Shown piece after piece: positions 7,129-10,756 of a stretch of 10,756 nt of DNA. The stretch is from Pseudomonadota bacterium (GTDB lineage: Bacteria; Pseudomonadota; Alphaproteobacteria; Acetobacterales; Acetobacteraceae): contig JAKBAQ010000080.1 in assembly GCA_021808985.1 (NCBI GenBank), positions 1-10,756 of the forward strand, read 5' to 3'. Below the pieces are notes generated by a model. The model was not told where the DNA came from and ran no database searches. It saw nothing but the letters and a program-made list of their open reading frames with translations. How positions within the stretch are numbered: position 1 is the stretch's first letter; each line of letters begins with the position of its first letter. Made by a program: the position numbers and the translations under genes.

Positions 7129-7980
7129 GTGGATATCGAAAAAATCAGGACTATGAAGCTCGGGACGATTGAGCAGAGCTATGACAAGCGTGACACCATT
7201 CTCTATGCGCTCGGCCTGGGATATGGCGCCGATCCGCTGGATGAGGCGGAGCTGCCGTTTGTGTATGAGGGCGATCTGCGGTGCGTGCCGTCTTATGTGA
7301 ATGTGCTCTGCCATCCGGGGTTTTGGGCGCAGAACCCGGAATATGGCATCGACTGGGTGAAGCTGCTGCATGCGGAGCAGGAGTTTAAGATGCACCGGCC
7401 CATGCCGGCGACCGGAACGCTGCGGGGGGAATACAGCGTGGCCGGGATTGAGGATAAAGGCCCGGGCCGGGGCGCGCTGCTGCATCAGGAGAAGGAACTC
7501 TTCAACGCCGCCAATGGCGAGCGGATTGCCACCGTGCGCTCCACGCTGTTTTTGCGCGGCAATGGCGGCGAGGGCGGGTTTGGCACGGCGCCGGCGGCGG
7601 CCGAGCCGGTGCCGGAGCGGACGCCAGACCGGGTGGTGGTGATACCCACCCTGCCCCGCCAGGCTTTGATTTACCGCCTGAGCGGCGACTGGAACCCGCT
7701 GCACGCGGACCCGGCGATTGCGCGCAAGGCGGGGTTCGAGCAGCCGATTCTGCACGGGCTGTGCACCAACGGCATTGCTTGCCGGGCCATTCTCTCCAGC
7801 TATTGCGGCAATGACCCGGCGCGCTTTGGCGGCATGTTCGTGCGCTTCAGCAAGCCGGTGATGCCGGGAGAGACGATCCGGCTTGAGTTCTTCGAGGAGC
7901 CGGAGCGGCTGCGGTTCCGCGCCATCGCGGTGGAGCGCGATACGGTGGTGCTGGACCGCTGCAGCGCGCAGGTGCGCTGA
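7129..7980 (+). CDS. MaoC-type double-hotdog (R)-specific enoyl-CoA hydratase
   Basis: The 283-residue protein matches eukaryote-like hydratase 2 enzymes, which hydrate trans-2-enoyl-CoA to (R)-3-hydroxyacyl-CoA in beta-oxidation-type pathways. An N-terminal, non-catalytic MaoC_N-like hotdog spans about 12-145 (YDKRDTILYALGLGYG near the start), then an Ala/Pro/Glu-rich linker (about 146-168), then the C-terminal MaoC hotdog. The hydratase 2 signature YRLSGDWNPLHADPAIARKA (residues 182-201) contains the catalytic pair Asp187 and His192, followed by PILHGLCTNG. I chose the GTG at 7129 because AGGAAAGG lies seven bases upstream; the ATG eight codons later has only a poorly spaced CAGGA. The gene is divergent from the efflux operon and precedes a phosphatase gene on the same strand. 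No other beta-oxidation gene is nearby, so the physiological substrate (fatty acyl, steroid side chain or PHA precursor) stays open. Confidence 0.92.
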   Translation: MDIEKIRTMKLGTIEQSYDKRDTILYALGLGYGADPLDEAELPFVYEGDLRCVPSYVNVLCHPGFWAQNPEYGIDWVKLLHAEQEFKMHRPMPATGTLRGEYSVAGIEDKGPGRGALLHQEKELFNAANGERIATVRSTLFLRGNGGEGGFGTAPAAAEPVPERTPDRVVVIPTLPRQALIYRLSGDWNPLHADPAIARKAGFEQPILHGLCTNGIACRAILSSYCGNDPARFGGMFVRFSKPVMPGETIRLEFFEEPERLRFRAIAVERDTVVLDRCSAQVR

Positions 7981-7988
7981 GCTTTTGG

Positions 7989-8031
7989 GCCGGGCGCGGG
8001 CGGCTTTTCGCGGTGGCCGCCGGCGCCCGGC
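7989..8031 (+). terminator. Strong GC-rich stem-loop after the hydratase gene
   Basis: Eight bases after the hydratase stop codon lies a long inverted repeat. GCCGGGCGC (7989-7997) pairs perfectly with GCGCCCGGC (8023-8031). After one G/G mismatch, GGCGGC (7999-8004) pairs with GCCGCC (8016-8021), leaving an 11-base loop (8005-8015). No U-tract follows (the next bases are ATGGGGCAAA), so it is not a textbook intrinsic terminator. It may terminate weakly, protect the 3' end of the hydratase mRNA, or pause polymerase before the phosphatase gene. The structure is seen directly; its role is inference. Confidence 0.55.
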
Positions 8032-8118
8032 ATGGGGCAAAACGCCATAAAAATATCATATCGCGCCGGGCCGGGCCATGGCATCGAACCGGATGGTACT
8101 TATGTGTATGGAAGCAAC

Positions 8119-8910
8119 ATGACCGATATAATGAACTCTTCGCTGGCTGGACGGCGGATCCTGCATCTCGCGGGGGGGCATAATTTCCGCGATATTGGCG
8201 GTTATGTGACGGTGGAGGGGCGGCGGGTTGGCGCGGGCAGGGTGTATCGCTCGGCCAATCTCGCCCGGCTGACCGATGAGGACCTGGACCTGGTCGCGGC
8301 GTTGAAGATACGCGTGATCGTGGATTTGCGCGACAACCGGGAGCGCAGGCGCAGGCCCTCGCGCCATGCCACGGATGCGGGCTATGAGGTGTGGGCGCGC
8401 GACCATGAGGGCAGCACGGCGAATCTGGTTGCCGCACTGGCGGCGGCTGGGGCGACGGCGGAGACATCGCGGCAGAAGATGGTCGAGATTTACAAACATC
8501 TGGCCTATGAGCAGGCGGAATCGTATACCGAGCTGTTCCGGCGCATCGCCAGGGGGGATGTGCCGCTCTTGTTCCACTGCGCCGCGGGGAAGGACCGCAC
8601 CGGCATAGCCGCCGCGCTGCTGCTGGATATTCTGGGCGTGCCGCGTGAGGTTGTGATTGATGATTATCTGCTCACCGAGCATTTTTTCGAGCAGAATCTC
8701 GCTCTGGTGATGACGGATTTCGAGACGCATGCGCTGAAGGATGTGGAGCCCGCGGTGTGGGCGCCGATGATGCATGCGGAGCGGGCTTATATCGAGTCCA
8801 TGTTCGCCACCGTTGAGGCGCGGCATGGCTCGGTGGAGGGGTTTTTGCGTGAGGTGATTGGCCTGGGCGGCGATGAGATTGGCGCCGTGCGGGGGGCGCT
8901 GCTGGAGTGA
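8119..8910 (+). CDS. Tyrosine/lipid phosphatase, HCxxGKDR type (PF13350 family)
   Basis: The protein belongs to the atypical protein-tyrosine phosphatases that include mycobacterial PtpB and Listeria LipA, which hydrolyse phosphotyrosine and, in several members, phosphoinositides or phosphoserine/threonine. With the start used here it has 263 residues. The N-terminal block LAGGHNFRDIGGY (17-29) and VYRSANLARLT (42-52) are characteristic. The P-loop HCAAGKDRTG (153-162) holds Cys154 and Arg160, with the Lys-Asp pair typical of the lipid-active branch. VDLRDNRER at 68-76 is a further conserved block. I chose the ATG at 8119 because GGAAG lies just upstream and the homology begins soon after. 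The ATG at 8032 would add 29 atypical residues and starts right at the foot of a hairpin. No signal peptide is seen, so a cytosolic location is likely. The substrate is unknown. Confidence 0.88.
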   Translation: MTDIMNSSLAGRRILHLAGGHNFRDIGGYVTVEGRRVGAGRVYRSANLARLTDEDLDLVAALKIRVIVDLRDNRERRRRPSRHATDAGYEVWARDHEGSTANLVAALAAAGATAETSRQKMVEIYKHLAYEQAESYTELFRRIARGDVPLLFHCAAGKDRTGIAAALLLDILGVPREVVIDDYLLTEHFFEQNLALVMTDFETHALKDVEPAVWAPMMHAERAYIESMFATVEARHGSVEGFLREVIGLGGDEIGAVRGALLE

Positions 8911-9049
8911 GGAGTGAGGCGCGTGGCGGCGGGGGTGGTGGCTGTTCTAGCTGGCAGGACGAAACGGCGGCCAGGTGGAATGAAGACTATAAACTGACTC
9001 GAATAATCGGCCTGCCCCCTTGCCAAACCATGCAACGGGGTGTTTGCCA

Positions 9050-10450
9050 ATGAGCATGAAGCTCAATAAACGCCCGCTCAGGTTTTGGAGACGCATGCCT
9101 TTGACCTCGCCGAGGCTTTGGGCTCGGCGAATTGCCTTCTGGGCTGGGGCTGTTTTGGTCTCGTTTGTTGCCATTTTATTTGCGCGAGCGGCAAATGAGG
9201 CACAATCGCTGTTCAACTGGGCCACCAACGGGCGGCATTGGCTGGCATTATTGATTGCCCCGGCGGGTCTTGCGGCTTCTGTGCAGCTCACCCGCACCAT
9301 TTTCCCCGGTGCGCAGGGCAGTGGCATTCCGCAGGTCATCGCATCCTTGCAGCTTTCCGATGCCAAGCTTATCAATCAAATACTCTCGCTTCGTATCGCC
9401 ATAGGAAAGGTGCTACTAACCCTGCTTGGCCTTGCCTCTGGTGCGTCCACAGGACGCGAGGGGCCTACGGTACAGGTGGGCGCTTCTATTATGCATGCTT
9501 TGGGGCAGACGCTAAGACTACCAAGGGTGGAAACACAACGTGCCTTGGTGCTGGCGGGCGGCGCGGCGGGCGTAGCTGCCGCCTTTAACACGCCTCTAGC
9601 TGGCGTGGTCTTCGCCATTGAGGAGCTTAGCCACGATTTTGAGACCCGGACCAGTGGCATGGTGCTCACCGCCGTCATTCTTGGCGGCATTGTCACCTTG
9701 GCACTGTCAGGAAATTATACCTATTTCGGTGTCACTTCAGTCAGCTTACCGCTCGGCGTGGGCTGGACCGCGGTTATGTTCTGCGGGGGCATTGGAGGGC
9801 TTCTTGGCGGCGCGTTCAGTCAAATCCTGCTCAGTGCCTCACGAGGCTTTCCAGGATATGCTGGACGCTGGGTAGCTGCGCATCCCATAGGCTTTGCCGC
9901 ATTGTGCGGCTTGGCACTCGCAATTATTGGTATGCTCTCTGGAGGCGCAACCTTCGGGACAGGCTATGCCCAGGCCAGCCAACTCGTGGAGGGCAATGCT
10001 CGCCTGCCGGTTGTTTTCTTCGTGCTGAAATTCCTAGCCACGGTTATCTCATATCTTAGTGGCGTACCGGGCGGCATTTTTGCACCTTCCCTTTCGGTTG
10101 GCGCATCGCTCGGCAGTTGGCTCGCGCATTTTTTTCCACATAGCCCCGCTCGGGCCATAGTGCTCCTTGGGATGGCTGGATATTTCGCGGGTGTTGTTCA
10201 GGCGCCCATCACCGCCTTTGTCATCGTGCTTGAAATGACCGCAAGCCAGCAGATGACGATTCCCGTTATGGCGACGTCTATATTAGCCTTTGCAGTTTCG
10301 CGTCTCATTTGCCGCCGGCCCCTTTATGGCACATTAGCCCGCAGTTTTTTGAAGCAAACCGAAAAAGAGGTTCACTTAAAGAAAGATGAGCCGGCTAACC
10401 TTTCAACTGAAAAGCGTGAAGCTTCCGGCGATTCAAGCATTGGGCACTAA
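9050..10450 (+). CDS. CLC-family chloride/proton antiporter
   Basis: This inner-membrane protein is a CLC-ec1-like transporter that exchanges chloride for protons; in E. coli this supports extreme acid resistance. The start used here gives 466 residues without a C-terminal CBS pair. Visible filter motifs are GSGIPQ (90-95), GREGPTVQVG (135-144) with gating Glu137, GVPGGIFAP (338-346), and the conserved Tyr426 in RRPLYG. The internal proton glutamate is available in AIEEL (Glu191/192), so coupled antiport rather than a plain channel is expected. The usual Glu of GSGIPE is Gln95 here. The ATG at 9050 was chosen for a GGGG(TG) about nine bases upstream and family length; a TTG at 9020 would add ten residues. 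Codons such as ATA, TTA, CTA and AGA, rare in the flanking genes, and lower GC suggest a different origin from its neighbours. Confidence 0.95.
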   Translation: MSMKLNKRPLRFWRRMPLTSPRLWARRIAFWAGAVLVSFVAILFARAANEAQSLFNWATNGRHWLALLIAPAGLAASVQLTRTIFPGAQGSGIPQVIASLQLSDAKLINQILSLRIAIGKVLLTLLGLASGASTGREGPTVQVGASIMHALGQTLRLPRVETQRALVLAGGAAGVAAAFNTPLAGVVFAIEELSHDFETRTSGMVLTAVILGGIVTLALSGNYTYFGVTSVSLPLGVGWTAVMFCGGIGGLLGGAFSQILLSASRGFPGYAGRWVAAHPIGFAALCGLALAIIGMLSGGATFGTGYAQASQLVEGNARLPVVFFVLKFLATVISYLSGVPGGIFAPSLSVGASLGSWLAHFFPHSPARAIVLLGMAGYFAGVVQAPITAFVIVLEMTASQQMTIPVMATSILAFAVSRLICRRPLYGTLARSFLKQTEKEVHLKKDEPANLSTEKREASGDSSIGH

Positions 10451-10616
10451 ATTCATAGGTCTGATGGCGGGGATTGTCCTAATCAAAGCTACATTCAATA
10501 TTCACCGAAATACGGCTGGGCGGTTTATGGTCCAGCCGCGTTTGGGTGGTTCGTTGTTTGCGAAGACCCCTGCCCTTTTTCTGGCAAATTGAAATTATTA
10601 AAAATTTTTGCGGGGT
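10451..10616. other. Stretch after the CLC gene without a recognisable gene
   Basis: This segment is less GC-rich than most of the window. Two plus-strand frames stay open through much of it. One is the CLC frame itself beyond its TAA, open for 82 codons to a TGA at 10697-10699. The other starts with an ATG at 10386 inside the CLC end and stops at 10592 (68 codons). Neither conceptual peptide resembles a family I know. No inverted terminal repeats or recognisable transposase remnant were seen. It may be decayed sequence or simply a long 3' region. Confidence 0.3.
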
Positions 10617-10663
10617 TTGGGGAGCTTTTTATAAAAAGCTCCCCAAGATTCTGGCCTTTTTTT
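10617..10663. terminator. Palindromic, probably bidirectional transcription terminator
   Basis: A 30-base perfect palindrome at 10617-10646 has arms that begin TTGGGGAGC and an AT-only centre. The terminal 9-bp GC-containing part of each arm is followed inward by five T/A pairs. On the plus strand a run of seven T (10657-10663) follows ten bases after the stem. On the minus strand a shorter TTTTT (10605-10601) lies beyond the other side. It sits between the convergent CLC gene and the partial gene at the right edge, where a shared terminator is expected. The distance between stem and U-run is longer than in the standard model. Confidence 0.7.
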
Positions 10664-10676
10664 AGAGGGCGATGTT

Positions 10677-10756
10677 TCAGATTTCGCTCGGGACGTTGAA
10701 ATATTCCTGGTAGCGCTGGAATGCCTTGCGTTCGGCCGCGACCATGTCTGCTTCGC
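10677..10756 (-). CDS. C-terminal end of an unrecognised protein (cut by window edge)
   Basis: On the minus strand the last 25 codons of an open frame end with a TGA at 10679-10677. The visible residues end in RYQEYFNVPSEI and are preceded by an Ala/Glu/Lys-rich helix-like stretch (ADMVAAERKAF). Codon choice is GC-rich and amphipathic in character, and the reading frame stops just before a strong terminator, so a real gene end is likely. I do not recognise the family from this short tail. It is convergent with the CLC gene. Confidence 0.55.
   Translation of the reverse strand, partial: EADMVAAERKAFQRYQEYFNVPSEI

Noticed and set aside
6979..8040. A 353-codon minus-strand open frame covering the MaoC hydratase gene
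   Set aside because: The translation is Arg/His/Ala-rich without motifs; the plus strand encodes a clear double-hotdog hydratase with a good ribosome binding site.
8032..8118. Longer N-terminus of the phosphatase from the ATG at 8032
   Set aside because: It starts directly at the foot of the stem-loop, lacks a ribosome binding site, and adds residues not typical for the family; the ATG at 8119 has GGAAG upstream.
8899..8920. Tandem GGAGTGAGGAGTGAGG around the phosphatase stop codon
   Set aside because: Only two short copies, partly coding; no further copies or symmetry, so likely chance.
9020..9049. TTG start for the CLC gene
   Set aside because: The ATG at 9050 has a purine-rich GGGG upstream and gives the expected N-terminus; a TTG start is not needed.
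1..10756. CRISPR arrays, tRNA or rRNA genes, complete insertion sequences
   Set aside because: No regularly spaced direct repeats, cloverleaf-like segments, rRNA motifs, transposase domains or terminal inverted repeats were seen on either strand.

Overview
The window looks like chromosomal DNA from a GC-rich alphaproteobacterium. An acid-tolerant Acetobacteraceae relative (the Acidocella/Acidiphilium side of the family) is my best guess. The reasons are the strong GC bias at third codon positions, a DUF1489 protein (a family typical of alphaproteobacteria) next to class I ilvC, and a long AT-centred palindromic terminator of a kind I recall from acetic acid bacteria. The taxonomic call is inference from memory, not a search result.

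Left part (1-2707), all on the minus strand: ilvC (ketol-acid reductoisomerase) is followed by a DUF1489 gene that overlaps its stop codon, then by fabD (malonyl-CoA:ACP transacylase), whose stop codon shares one base with the start of fabG (3-oxoacyl-ACP reductase, cut by the window edge). The tight junctions suggest one transcript joining branched-chain amino acid synthesis with the first steps of fatty acid elongation. The 166-bp gap upstream of ilvC holds a candidate promoter with two related TTGCG-type dyads.

Middle part (2708-7128), minus strand: a two-gene RND efflux operon. A periplasmic adaptor (MFP) with a Sec signal peptide is followed, with a one-base overlap, by a full-length HAE1/AcrB-type inner-membrane pump that keeps all five proton-relay residues. 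No outer-membrane channel or local regulator is encoded in the window. The operon is transcribed divergently from the next gene; the shared 213-bp gap contains a candidate promoter for each side and a direct repeat.

Right part (7129-8910), plus strand: a MaoC-type double-hotdog enoyl-CoA hydratase, a strong GC-rich hairpin without a U-tract, then an HCxxGKDR tyrosine/lipid phosphatase (PF13350 type).

Far right (8911-10756): a CLC chloride/proton antiporter whose codon use and base composition are clearly less GC-rich than its neighbours. A stretch without a recognised gene follows, then a 30-nt perfect palindrome that probably terminates transcription from both sides, then the C-terminal end of an unrecognised minus-strand gene.

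Most of the window is ordinary housekeeping and transport. I saw no CRISPR array, tRNA, rRNA, complete insertion sequence, or clear undescribed system. The points most worth a second look are the possible CTG start of the DUF1489 gene, the candidate operator in front of ilvC, and the compositionally distinct CLC segment with its unexplained 3' tail.
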